Below the pieces are notes generated by a model that was given only the letters and a program-made list of their open reading frames with translations, was not told the DNA's origin and did no database searches. A program made the translations under genes and the position numbers. A stretch of DNA of 32,010 nt from positions 1 to 32,010 of the forward strand of contig JBOGDQ010000100.1 of the NCBI GenBank assembly GCA_050742975.1, given 5' to 3'. Positions 19,228-26,457 of this stretch are shown here, piece by piece. The first letter of the stretch is position 1. Each line of letters opens with the position of its first letter. The stretch comes from JBDTGE01 sp050742975 (lineage in GTDB: Bacteria; Actinomycetota; Actinomycetes; Mycobacteriales; Jatrophihabitantaceae).

Positions 19228-22200
19228 TCATGGCTGGGCCACCTGGATCGGCACCGGCCCGGTCCTGAACAGCGATCCCCACGCCGGGTCGCCGATCAGC
19301 AGGCCGCGGCCGGGCGGGATGCCCGCCCGTCGCCGCGGGAGGGTAACGCCGGCCAGATCGGCATCGCCCGGGCCGGGATGCAGCAGGAGCGTGCAGCGGC
19401 CCCGGCGCACCTCGGCCGCGATGCCGCGGTAGCAGGCGGCCAGCTCGTCGCTGGACCCGGCGGCCACTACCGCGAGCCCCGGCACCGCGGTCCGGATCCA
19501 GCCGGTCAGCCAGTCTCCGGCCGGCGTGTCCAGGAACGCCTCGACGTCGTCGACCAGCAGGACGGTGCGATTCTCGACGGTGGGCGCTCGCGCGGTGACA
19601 TCATCAGGGGTGACCAGCCGGGTGGATCGGCACTCGGCCAGCGTGGCGAGCGGCGAGCGGGCCGGTGCAGCGACGACGAGCGCGCAGCCGGTGCCGACCA
19701 GCTGCCGGAACGCGCAGCGCAGGACGCTCGAGCGGCCCGATCTCGGTGGCCCGGCGACGAGCAGCCGTCCCGTTCCCGCGAACAGGTCGACGACGACGGG
19801 ATCACCCGCGTCACCACCCAGGCCGAGCACGACGCCGTCTGGCGCAGAGCCGTCACCGAGCATCGAGTCCGCGCCCGGCAGTTCGGCCAACGAGACGTGA
19901 TCCGGCAGCGGCCGCACCCGGATGGGAGGTGGGGACCCGCGCGCGTGGCGCGCCCACCGCGCGAGCGCCGCATCGAGGCACCGGCCCCGCTCGGCCGGCG
20001 ACGGATCGGCGCCGAGGTGCGCAAGGTGGACCTCGACGCCGTCGGAGGCGCGTACCGCGCGTCCGGGCGGGAGCGAGGCGGGGACGGACCGTTCGTTCAG
20101 TCCGGCCAGCGCGTAGTCAGCGCGATCGGTCAGCCTCAGCAGCAACTTCGTCGCGACGCACGAGCTCAACCGGACCGACAGCGCGCCGCGATCCCCGGTG
20201 ATCGCGACCGTCAGCCCAACCGACGGCCCGGCACGGAGCAGGCCGCACAGCGCCTCGACGGTGCGGCCGCCGTCGTGCTCGTCGGCCGCGGTCGCGAAGG
20301 CGTCCCACCCGTCCAGGACGCAGAGCGCACGCGGCAGCGACGTGCCCGGATCGCGGCTGAGCCGCCGGCGGCGGTCGGTGACCTCGGCGGCCAGTCGGGT
20401 GACGAGTGTTGCCGCGGCTGCGATGTCGGTCCCGAGCAGTGAGCCGCAGTGCGGCAGCCGCTCGAGCGGGTCCAGGCCGCCACCGGACCAGTCGATCGCG
20501 TAGACGTGCAGGCGATCCGGCGGTAGCTCGGTGGCGGCGGCGATCGCCAGGGTGAGGACGGCTGAGGTCCGCCCGCTGCCCGGGCCGCCCACGAGCAGCA
20601 GCGAACCACCGGCGTCGAGATCGACGATCAACGGCGACTGCTGCTGCAGCCGCGGAAGGTCGCACAGCCCGACGGCAATGCCGGTCGCGCTGCCGCTGTC
20701 CAGCCGGCCGAGCGCGAGCCGGCCGAGCGCGATACGGTCCGGCAGCGGAGCCAACCACGGGCTGCGCGGTGGTGGCCGGCCCGAGCGCACTGCTGCCGCG
20801 CGGGCTGCCTCGACCAGCAGGTGCAGATCCGTGTCTGCGCCTGGCGGTCGCGTGTCGGCGGGCAATCGTCGCCAATCGTCCAGCGGCACGACCCGCACGG
20901 CCTCCGGTGGGCCGGACGCCGCACCGCCGCTGACCTGCGCGGTCTGCAACAGGACGGCGGGAGCGCCGGGCAGCCGCAGGTACGCGCGGCCGGGCTGCCG
21001 GCGGCTGATCGTCGCCGCACCCTCGGCGTCCATCACGTCGCGCGACTCGACCGGATCGGTGACGCGCAGGCAGACACGCAGCGCCGTGTTCGCGCGGATC
21101 TCCGGCGAGACGACCCCGCCGGGTCGCTGGGTGGCGAGCACCAGATGGACGCCGAGGGAGCGCCCGCGCCGCGCGATGCCGACGAGCCCGGAGACGAAGT
21201 CGTCGAGCTCGGCCACCAGCTCGGCAAACTCGTCGATCACGATGATCAACCGCGGCAGCCGGTGATCGGGGCTCGCCGCACGATACCCGTCGAGATCCCG
21301 CGCGCCGCAGCCGGCGAACAGTTCCTCGCGCACCGTCAGTTCGCGCTCGAGCGAGCGCAGTGCCCGCTCGGCCAGATGGGCGTCGAGGTCGGTGACCGAG
21401 CCGACGGTGTGTGGCAACCGCGCGCAGTCGGCGAACGCCGCGCCGCCCTTGTAGTCGATCAGGACGAACGCGACCGACTCCGGTGGGTACCGCGCGGCCA
21501 GCCCGGCAACCAGGCTGCGCAGCAGCTCGGACTTGCCGGCGCCGGTGGTCCCGGCGACTAGGGCGTGTGGCCCGTCGCGGACCAGATCGATCGTGATCGG
21601 CCCGTCGGCCGCGACGCCCAGCGTGGTCGCCAGTCCGGGCCCGGCCGCGCGCCAGCCCGCTAGCACCGAGTCCGCGGTCGGCGTGGTCGGCCCGAGCAAG
21701 GGAACGAGCCGGCACGACTGTGGCAGGCATTCCTCGCGACGGCTGCCGGGATCGCGCAGTGGGGCCAGCGCACGGGCCAGCGACTCGGCCCACCGCTCGC
21801 TGACCCTGTCGGCCACGACCGGCTGCCCGAAGGTGCGGCCCGGCTCGACCCCGGAACCTGACACCTGCAGGCGGCTGCCGGTCTCGCCGACGACGCCCGC
21901 GACGCTGGTGCACGCCGAGGGCAGCCCACCCCGGCGGACCTCCAGGTACAGCGCGGTAATCCCCAGGCGCACCCCGTCGCAGAGCACCTCGGCCAGCCGG
22001 GCAGCCTGGGCGGGCTCGCCCTCGTGGTCGACGAGGACGAGCAGCCGGCCGCCGAGCCACCGCCCGTCCGGCCCGGCATGCGCTGCCCGGCGCTCGCCGA
22101 GTTCGGTCAGCTCGGCCAGCATCGCCTGGCGCCCGTCCCGGTCGAACGCGACCCGCCCGCGCAGGTGCGGGAGCCAGCGTGCCCAGCGCCAGGCAACCTC

Positions 22201-23472
22201 TGACTCGGCGGACAGGAGCAGGACCAGTTCGAGGTCGGCCGGGCCGACGTGCGTGACGAGCTGCCCGATCACCCATCGGGCCTCGCCCAGCGTGACCTCT
22301 CGTGGCCCGGACAGGCCGAGCGGGCCGGCGCCGAGATCGACCGTGACCGGCACGCCGCGCAGGTTCGCGGCTGCGCCTACCGAGTCCCCGTCGCGGACCC
22401 GGGTGAGCGAGGCAACCTCGCCCAACCCGAGACGGGCCCGCAGCAGGCCGGCATCCTCGCGCCCGCGCTCCCACAGCCGCACGCTGGGCAGCCGAGCGGT
22501 GCGCCAGATGGTGGCCGGATCCGGATCGCGCGTTCGCCGGTGCCTGCTCTCACGGGCGAGAGCGCGGGCGATGCTGCGACGGGACGCTGCGAGCTCGTCA
22601 CGGTAGCGAGCTTGCAGCCGGCGCCTTTCGCCACGCCAGTGCAGCCGATCACCGAGAGCGGTGCCCACGATCGCGATCGGCGAGAGCAGCGCGAACAGCA
22701 GGAACTGCGGAGCGTGCAGGCTCACCGCCAGCGCCACGCCGGCTGCTGCGGGCACGAGGGCGGCCACCCAGCCGATCCGCTGCGGATGCCCGGAGCCCGG
22801 TTCGGCGGGCACGGCGATCTCCTCCGCGGCGTACCCCGGCGCCGCTCGCGGCGGCCGGTTCACCGTCAGCGTGCCGTCCGGTCCGGGACGCGTGAGCACG
22901 GCCGGGCTGTGCGCCGAGGTCACTGCGAGGTAGGTGTCGCCGAGCCGCAGATAGCTGCCGGCGCGCACCGGTTGTCCGCGCTCGCCCACCACCGCTGCGT
23001 CGACCACCGCTGCGTCGACCACAGTGCCGTTCGCCGAACCGCGATCACGCACCATCGGTCCCTGCGGCGTCAGCCTGATCTCGGCATGCACGCGGGACAC
23101 GTCCGGATCGCGCAGGATCAGGTCGCACCCGGCTGCCCGCCCGATCGTCAGCGGTGTGCGGCCGAGCGGGACGCCGCTGCCGGCGTCCAGGCCGCCGACC
23201 ACCTCGAGACGGTGCGTTGCCGTCAGCCCGGACGGCGGCCCGGACGAACAATTGCCGCCCAGCACCGCACCCTCGCGTGGCAGGCCGCCCAGCACCGCAC
23301 TCTCGCACAGTGGGCGGCCCGGGCCGTCCGGCTCGCCGGCGCTCGCGCGGCCGCCGGGCAGGACGGCATCGAGGAGGGGCACCACGTCCGCCGGCCGGGT
23401 TCCCGCCGGGCCGAGGACGGCGACGTCGCGGGCCGTGCCGTCAGCCGCGCGCAGGGTCAGGTCGATTCGCAT
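19228..23472 (-). CDS. FHA-FtsK/SpoIIIE ATPase, EccC/EssC-like (type VII secretion)
   Basis: This 1414-aa membrane ATPase has an N-terminal small domain (1-40) and an FHA domain (about 90-185: IGRAAGCDLILRDPDVSRVH, RGSANGT). Two transmembrane helices follow (about 234-252 and 256-274), then three FtsK/SpoIIIE modules. Module 1 has an intact Walker A GTTGAGKS (641-648) and Walker B LIIVIDE (741-747). Modules 2 and 3 have GGPGSGRT (961-968) and GPPRSGRS (1240-1247), with arginine for the Walker lysine. This is the T7SS motor architecture; the fused N-terminal FHA recalls EssC more than mycobacterial EccCa/Cb. The ATG at 23472 has GACAGT 6 nt upstream (23484-23479). A longer frame to 23973 would swallow the divergent WXG100 gene. 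It contains 15-bp and 30-bp tandem duplications. Confidence 0.88.
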   Translation of the reverse strand: MRIDLTLRAADGTARDVAVLGPAGTRPADVVPLLDAVLPGGRASAGEPDGPGRPLCESAVLGGLPREGAVLGGNCSSGPPSGLTATHRLEVVGGLDAGSGVPLGRTPLTIGRAAGCDLILRDPDVSRVHAEIRLTPQGPMVRDRGSANGTVVDAAVVDAAVVGERGQPVRAGSYLRLGDTYLAVTSAHSPAVLTRPGPDGTLTVNRPPRAAPGYAAEEIAVPAEPGSGHPQRIGWVAALVPAAAGVALAVSLHAPQFLLFALLSPIAIVGTALGDRLHWRGERRRLQARYRDELAASRRSIARALARESRHRRTRDPDPATIWRTARLPSVRLWERGREDAGLLRARLGLGEVASLTRVRDGDSVGAAANLRGVPVTVDLGAGPLGLSGPREVTLGEARWVIGQLVTHVGPADLELVLLLSAESEVAWRWARWLPHLRGRVAFDRDGRQAMLAELTELGERRAAHAGPDGRWLGGRLLVLVDHEGEPAQAARLAEVLCDGVRLGITALYLEVRRGGLPSACTSVAGVVGETGSRLQVSGSGVEPGRTFGQPVVADRVSERWAESLARALAPLRDPGSRREECLPQSCRLVPLLGPTTPTADSVLAGWRAAGPGLATTLGVAADGPITIDLVRDGPHALVAGTTGAGKSELLRSLVAGLAARYPPESVAFVLIDYKGGAAFADCARLPHTVGSVTDLDAHLAERALRSLERELTVREELFAGCGARDLDGYRAASPDHRLPRLIIVIDEFAELVAELDDFVSGLVGIARRGRSLGVHLVLATQRPGGVVSPEIRANTALRVCLRVTDPVESRDVMDAEGAATISRRQPGRAYLRLPGAPAVLLQTAQVSGGAASGPPEAVRVVPLDDWRRLPADTRPPGADTDLHLLVEAARAAAVRSGRPPPRSPWLAPLPDRIALGRLALGRLDSGSATGIAVGLCDLPRLQQQSPLIVDLDAGGSLLLVGGPGSGRTSAVLTLAIAAATELPPDRLHVYAIDWSGGGLDPLERLPHCGSLLGTDIAAAATLVTRLAAEVTDRRRRLSRDPGTSLPRALCVLDGWDAFATAADEHDGGRTVEALCGLLRAGPSVGLTVAITGDRGALSVRLSSCVATKLLLRLTDRADYALAGLNERSVPASLPPGRAVRASDGVEVHLAHLGADPSPAERGRCLDAALARWARHARGSPPPIRVRPLPDHVSLAELPGADSMLGDGSAPDGVVLGLGGDAGDPVVVDLFAGTGRLLVAGPPRSGRSSVLRCAFRQLVGTGCALVVAAPARSPLATLAECRSTRLVTPDDVTARAPTVENRTVLLVDDVEAFLDTPAGDWLTGWIRTAVPGLAVVAAGSSDELAACYRGIAAEVRRGRCTLLLHPGPGDADLAGVTLPRRRAGIPPGRGLLIGDPAWGSLFRTGPVPIQVAQP
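20702..20731 (-). repeat. 15-bp perfect tandem duplication in EccC-like gene
   Basis: AGCCGGCCGAGCGCG occurs twice in direct succession and duplicates part of the LGRLALGRL segment between ATPase modules 1 and 2. Confidence 0.85.
22991..23020 (-). repeat. 15-bp perfect tandem duplication in EccC-like gene
   Basis: ACCGCTGCGTCGACC occurs twice in direct succession, giving the VVDAAVVDAAVV stretch in the FHA domain loop. Confidence 0.85.
23254..23307 (-). repeat. 30-bp imperfect tandem duplication in EccC-like gene
   Basis: GCCGCCCAGCACCGCAC recurs at an offset of 30 bp (23254 and 23284), followed by similar CTCGC sequence. It encodes the repeated AVLGG motifs between residues about 57 and 74, in the low-complexity segment before the FHA domain. 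Confidence 0.75.
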
Positions 23473-23478
23473 CCGGGG

Positions 23479-23484
23479 ACTGTC
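23479..23484 (-). promoter_or_regulatory. Putative -10 of leaderless EccC-like gene
   Basis: On the minus strand GACAGT is followed by 6 nt (CCCCGG) and the ATG at 23472. No purine-rich ribosome site precedes the start. Confidence 0.45.
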
Positions 23485-23523
23485 ACCCGCAGCACCGACG
23501 CTCCGCACCGCGTTTAGCAGATC

Positions 23524-23549
23524 TGTGGACAACTTCGGGGTTTTCCACA
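23524..23549. promoter_or_regulatory. 26-bp dyad with two DnaA-box-like arms
   Basis: TGTGGACAAC (23524-23533) and GTTTTCCACA (23540-23549) form an inverted repeat with one mismatch around a 6-nt centre. Read on the minus strand, the left arm contains TTGTCCACA, the actinobacterial DnaA-box consensus. The right arm contains TTTTCCACA. The dyad lies midway in the 180-bp gap between the divergent EccC-like and WXG100 genes, so it could control both. Confidence 0.5.
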
Positions 23550-23589
23550 ATCGCGTGCGAACGGGTCGCGGCCGGTCGCGATAGCTGTC

Positions 23590-23595
23590 TACGGT
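23590..23595 (+). promoter_or_regulatory. Putative -10 of WXG100 gene
   Basis: TACGGT fits TANNNT about 57 nt before the ATG at 23653, leaving an untranslated leader that contains the AGGAGAGG ribosome site. It is the only well-matched hexamer seen in this stretch. Confidence 0.35.
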
Positions 23596-23652
23596 AGCCA
23601 GCCATCCGGCCGCAACCGTGGCGCGGGATCGAGCACAGGAGAGGACCGGGCC

Positions 23653-23943
23653 ATGCCGAATCTGAAGGTGACGCCGAGCCAGTTGGCGACGCTTGGGACC
23701 GCCGTGTCGCGGGTGTCGGCCGAGGTGCGGGGCGAGCATCAGTCGCTGAGGGGTCAGCTGTCGCCGCTGTTCGGGGCCGACTGGTCCGGCGCAGCGGCGA
23801 GTCAGTTCGCCGCGCTGTACGAGCAGTTCGACCGGCATGCACGCGGGATGTCCGACGCGCTGGACGGCATCGGTCATCTGCTTGCCCGCGCGGGCGCGGC
23901 GTACGCCGACGTCGAGCAGCAGATCGCGTCCTCGTTCCGGTGA
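23653..23943 (+). CDS. WXG100 family protein (ESAT-6-like)
   Basis: This 96-aa protein has the WXG100 helix-turn-helix hairpin. Helix 1 is about 8-40, the turn is DWSGAAASQF (about 45-54, W-S-G motif) and helix 2 is about 55-90. The end is YADVEQQIASSFR. The residues YADVEQQI fit the Y-x-x-x-[DE] secretion signal, though the spacing of Y to D/E is only approximate. AGGAGAGG precedes the ATG at 23653. WXG100 proteins are dimeric T7SS substrates recognised by EccC/EssC. The divergent FHA-FtsK ATPase is the obvious partner. Only one WXG100 gene is present, so it may form a homodimer. Confidence 0.92.
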   Translation: MPNLKVTPSQLATLGTAVSRVSAEVRGEHQSLRGQLSPLFGADWSGAAASQFAALYEQFDRHARGMSDALDGIGHLLARAGAAYADVEQQIASSFR

Positions 23944-23971
23944 CGGGCGCCCACGATCGAAGGGAGCCATC

Positions 23972-23983
23972 ATGAGCAGCTAG
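23972..23983 (+). other. Three-codon ORF with good ribosome site
   Basis: AAGGGAG is followed 6 nt later by ATG AGC AGC TAG, a minimal start-stop unit directly after the WXG100 gene. It could be the remnant start of a lost second WXG100 gene or a leader. Its TAG is also the first half of the TAGCGT hexamer of the next gene. Confidence 0.3.
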
Positions 23984-23986
23984 CGT
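23981..23986 (+). promoter_or_regulatory. -10 element of leaderless SUFU gene
   Basis: TAGCGT fits TANNNT and is followed by 7 nt (CAAGGTT) and the GTG at 23994. No ribosome site serves this GTG. Confidence 0.5.
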
Positions 23987-23993
23987 CAAGGTT

Positions 23994-24590
23994 GTGACTG
24001 CGGCGGATGAACGCGATGTGCTCGCGGCGCTCGACGCCGCGCTGTCAGCGCATTTCGCGCAGGCACCCGCGCGGGCGTCGATGTCCTTCGTCGGGGTGGA
24101 GCCGATCGAGATCCTGCGGTTCGAGCCGGTGCCGGGCGAGCGTGCCTACGTCAGCCTGGGCCTGGCCCGGCGGCCGATGACCGGGGCGGCCGAGCCCGTG
24201 CGGCATAGCGACGGGCCGCGGGCGGAGTTGATGCTGCACGTGCGCGATCCGGCGGACGCGTTCGGCGATGTGTGGCGCAGCCTGTCGGTGTTGGCCGCAG
24301 CACCCGCCGTCGAGGGCGTCGTCTACAGCGCGGGGATGACCGTCGACACGGGGCGCCCGCTCGCGGTGGGAGCGGGCTGCACCGGCGGCGTTCTCATCGA
24401 GTCGCCGCTGGCTACGGTCGAGACCGGCGCGGTCGGCGTGAGCATCCTGCAAGTCGTCCCGGCCACGCCCAACGAGCTCGCCTGGTCGCGCGTGCACGGT
24501 AGCGCCGCACTGCGCGAGCGATGGGCCGACCAGGATGCCGACCTGCTCGATCTGGCGCGCGCGGCGGCCGACCTGGCGTCCTCAGGATGA
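23994..24590 (+). CDS. Suppressor-of-fused (SUFU) domain protein
   Basis: The 198-aa product starts at the GTG at 23994. It contains the SUFU-like core: SFVGVEPIEILRFEPVPGER near the N-terminus, RAELMLHVRDPADAFGDVWR, RSLSVLAAAPAVEGVVYSAG, and the diagnostic VVPATPNELAWSRVHGSAAL near residues 158-177. Bacterial SUFU-fold proteins are known in many contexts, including as immunity proteins of polymorphic toxin systems. No toxin gene is adjacent. It lies directly after WXG100 with its own leaderless start, and its stop overlaps the DCC gene as ATGA. A function in the secretion island is inference; a general housekeeping role is equally possible. Confidence 0.72.
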   Translation: MTAADERDVLAALDAALSAHFAQAPARASMSFVGVEPIEILRFEPVPGERAYVSLGLARRPMTGAAEPVRHSDGPRAELMLHVRDPADAFGDVWRSLSVLAAAPAVEGVVYSAGMTVDTGRPLAVGAGCTGGVLIESPLATVETGAVGVSILQVVPATPNELAWSRVHGSAALRERWADQDADLLDLARAAADLASSG

Positions 24591-25105
24591 GCACCCGGCC
24601 GCGCCCGGTCCTCGTGTACGACGGTGACTGCGCGTTCTGCACCAGGTCGGTGCGGCTGGTGCCGTGGCTGCGCGCGAACGTCGAGGTGCGCGCGTGGCAG
24701 AGTGCCGACCTGGCCGCGCTCGGGCTGACCGCGGAGCAGGCCGGCGAGTCGGTGCAGTGGGTGGGCGGCGACGGTCATATCGAGTCCGGACACCGCGCGG
24801 TGGCAGCGCTGCTGCGCGTCTCGCGCCCGCCGCTGCCGGTGCTCGGCCGGGTCACGTTGCTCCCCGGCATCAGCTGGGTGGCCGCACGTGCCTACGCGTG
24901 GGTCTCCGCGAACCGGTACCGGCTCCCCGGCGGCACTGCCGCGTGTGCCCTGCCGCCCGAGCAGCGTCCCGGGGCGGAGCGCGACCAGCGCCCGGGGGCG
25001 GCCCAGCGCCAGCCGACCGGGGACGAGCGAGCGCGGGCGCGCACGGTTGGCATCGGACACATTCTGCCCCGTTTCCGGCCCCGACACGGCAGGATCGGCC
25101 GGTGA
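24587..25105 (+). CDS. DCC (DUF393) thiol-disulfide oxidoreductase-like protein
   Basis: The 172-aa protein begins MSTRPRPVLVYDGDCAFCTR. YDGDCAFC (11-18) is the motif of the DUF393 family, predicted thioredoxin-fold redox proteins with C15 and C18 as the reactive pair. The core runs to about residue 125 (GHRAVAALLRVSRPPLPVLG; ISWVAARAYAWVSANRYRLPG). The last 45 residues are Arg/Pro/Gln-rich and look like a poorly conserved extension of a family that is normally about 115-140 aa. The start overlaps the SUFU stop, so the two are coupled. Its partner and substrate are unknown. Confidence 0.82.
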   Translation: MSTRPRPVLVYDGDCAFCTRSVRLVPWLRANVEVRAWQSADLAALGLTAEQAGESVQWVGGDGHIESGHRAVAALLRVSRPPLPVLGRVTLLPGISWVAARAYAWVSANRYRLPGGTAACALPPEQRPGAERDQRPGAAQRQPTGDERARARTVGIGHILPRFRPRHGRIGR

Positions 25106-25161
25106 TCGGCCGGTAGGTACCGACCGTCGACGAAGCAAGAACCCTGGACGAGGAGAGCACC

Positions 25162-25713
25162 GTGCAGTTCGGCCGCTACTACGAGCAGTTCGAGGTCGGA
25201 GCCGTCTACAAGCACTGGCCGGGTAAGACCGTGACCGAGTACGACGACCACCTGTTCTGCCTGCTCACGATGAACCACCACCCGCTGCACCTGGACGCCA
25301 ACTACGCGGAGCGGACAACCGACTTCGGCAGGAACGTCGTCGTGGGCAACTACGTCTACTCGCTGCTGCTGGGCATGTCGGTTCCCGATGTCAGCGGCAA
25401 GGCAATCGCGAACCTGGAGGTCGAGTCGCTGCGCCACGTCGCGCCGACGTTCCACGGCGACACGATCTACGGCGAGACGACGGTCCTGGACAAGACGCCG
25501 TCGAAGTCCAAGCCCGACCGGGGTGTCGTCCACGTCGAGACCATCGGCTACAACCAGGACGGCACGATCGTCTGCATCTTCCGCCGCAAGGTGATGGTGC
25601 CGACCCGCGAGTACTCCCCCGGCGGCTACGCCCCCGCTGCCGGGGGGACCCCCACCGACGCGCGCGGAGGCGAACAGCCCGGCCGTCCCACGCCGATCCC
25701 CCGCGAGAAGTAG
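25162..25713 (+). CDS. MaoC family dehydratase (hot-dog fold)
   Basis: The 183-aa protein starts at the GTG at 25162 behind GAGGAGAG. The core, about 1-150, is a MaoC hot-dog domain: QFGRYYEQFEVGAVYKHWPG, then TMNHHPLHLDANYAERTTDF with the catalytic D/H pair, then RNVVVGNYVYSLLLGMSV. It is a predicted enoyl-CoA hydratase or mesaconyl-CoA-type dehydratase; the substrate is unknown. The C-terminal 30 residues carry a Gly/Pro-rich insertion (SPGGYAPAAGGTP) that coincides exactly with a hairpin element (25614-25654). The following EQPGRPTP looks like the original tail. A strong bidirectional hairpin begins immediately after the stop. Confidence 0.85.
   Translation: MQFGRYYEQFEVGAVYKHWPGKTVTEYDDHLFCLLTMNHHPLHLDANYAERTTDFGRNVVVGNYVYSLLLGMSVPDVSGKAIANLEVESLRHVAPTFHGDTIYGETTVLDKTPSKSKPDRGVVHVETIGYNQDGTIVCIFRRKVMVPTREYSPGGYAPAAGGTPTDARGGEQPGRPTPIPREK
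25614..25654 (+). repeat. In-frame hairpin element, copy A
   Basis: CCCCCGGCGGC (25616-25626) and GCTGCCGGGGG (25636-25646) form an 11-bp stem, counting one G-U pair, around the 9-nt loop TACGCCCCC. It is flanked by CT and GACCCCCA. It is closely similar to copies at 28304-28340 and 30178-30216 and adds Gly/Pro-rich residues near the MaoC C-terminus without breaking the frame. Confidence 0.75.
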
Positions 25714-25764
25714 CCGATCGTGCGACTCTCGGCGGCCTGACACCGCCGAGAGTTGCACAATCGG
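25714..25764. terminator. Bidirectional terminator between MaoC and Nudix genes
   Basis: The two 22-nt arms (25714-25735 and 25743-25764) pair at 20 of 22 positions, plus one G-U, around a 7-nt loop (CCTGACA). The core is ACTCTCGGCGG/CCGCCGAGAGT. It fills the space between the convergent stops at 25713 and 25766 almost exactly. Confidence 0.85.
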
Positions 25765-25765
25765 C

Positions 25766-26170
25766 TCAGCAGCGGGGCAGCAGGTCCCACTCGGTGAGGC
25801 AGTCGAGCAGGCCGGGAGCCAGCTCCAGCCGGACCAGCTCGCCCACGGTCACCCACCTCGCGTCCGCCGCGTCGTCTCCCGCGCGCAGCTGCCCGCCCAC
25901 CACCTCGCAGACGAAGTCCTCGATGTCGTAGACCTGCCCGGCCGGGCCGTCACGTTCGACCCGACCGGCCGCGCGCACCACGCGGACGCGCAGACCGGTC
26001 TCCTCCCGCAGCTCGCGAACGCACGCCTGCGCCGCGGGCTCGCCGTCCAGGCAGCGCCCCCCGGGCACGGACCAGCTGCCCTTGGACGGCGCCCGACCGC
26101 GCCTGATCAACAACAGCCGCCCCGTGTCGTCCAGGACGATTCCGCCGGCACACGGCTCATGCACTGGCAC
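25766..26170 (-). CDS. Nudix hydrolase
   Basis: The 134-aa protein starts at the GTG at 26170, chosen because AAGGAG lies 6 nt upstream. The in-frame ATG at 26200 has no ribosome site. The Nudix box spans G38 to L60 (G, five residues, E44, seven residues, REL, R, EETGL), with the metal-binding glutamates E53, E56 and E57. The preceding WSVPGGR is typical of (d)NTP or ADP-ribose pyrophosphohydrolases of the MutT class. The substrate is not predictable. It is a stand-alone gene, convergent with MaoC. Confidence 0.9.
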   Translation of the reverse strand: MPVHEPCAGGIVLDDTGRLLLIRRGRAPSKGSWSVPGGRCLDGEPAAQACVRELREETGLRVRVVRAAGRVERDGPAGQVYDIEDFVCEVVGGQLRAGDDAADARWVTVGELVRLELAPGLLDCLTEWDLLPRC

Positions 26171-26248
26171 AGGTAGCTCCTTCCCGGTTCGGCGCGGCAT
26201 CCCGGCTCAGGCCGGGGGGCACGGTATGAATGTGAGGCTTGGCCCGGA

Positions 26249-26254
26249 TAGGTT
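26249..26254 (+). promoter_or_regulatory. -10 element of leaderless short ORF
   Basis: TAGGTT is followed by 6 nt (CATGAC) and the GTG at 26261. It lies in the 125-bp gap between the divergent Nudix gene and the small membrane peptide gene. Confidence 0.5.
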
Positions 26255-26260
26255 CATGAC

Positions 26261-26299
26261 GTGCTGCGCGCGTCCGTCTTGCTGGAGGAGGCGACATGA
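26261..26299 (+). CDS. Putative leaderless 12-aa upstream ORF
   Basis: GTG at 26261 opens a 12-codon frame (MLRASVLLEEAT). Its TGA (26297-26299) overlaps the ATG (26296) of the next gene as ATGA. The codons for LEEA contain the GGAGGAGG ribosome site of that gene, so ribosomes on the short ORF would both cover and feed that site. The design matches the ORF at 12953-13021. Confidence 0.45.
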   Translation: MLRASVLLEEAT

Positions 26300-26451
26300 A
26301 GCTCGTGATCGTGGGCATCGTGGTGCTCTTCCTCGTTTTCTACATCATGACCTCGCCCGCCCAGGCCGCCGACATCGTCCACAATTCGTGGCACGTCGCG
26401 GTCAATGTGGCGCACGGCGTCGGCAAGTTCGTCGACAACGTGGCGTCCTAG
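26296..26451 (+). CDS. Small membrane protein (51 aa), conserved hypothetical
   Basis: The product begins MKLVIVGIVVLFLVFYIMTS and then has an amphipathic stretch (ADIVHNSWHVAVNVAHGVGK, FVDNVAS). One transmembrane helix spans about residues 3-20. PAQAAD after it could be a signal-peptidase site, but a retained anchor is as likely. A strong GGAGGAGG lies 6 nt before the ATG at 26296. It ends 6 nt before the PH-domain gene, so the two are co-transcribed. I recall similar tiny proteins upstream of PH-domain genes in other actinobacteria, but no function is known. Confidence 0.8.
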   Translation: MKLVIVGIVVLFLVFYIMTSPAQAADIVHNSWHVAVNVAHGVGKFVDNVAS

Positions 26452-26457
26452 GCCGGC

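Noticed and set aside
23473..23973. N-terminal extension of the EccC-like protein to an upstream ATG
   Set aside because: It would overlap the WXG100 gene on the opposite strand and adds residues with no match. The ATG at 23472 with its -10 hexamer is better.
25106..25130. Small palindrome GGTAGGTACCGACC before the MaoC gene
   Set aside because: The arms are short and imperfect and there is no second copy. It is not convincing as an operator.
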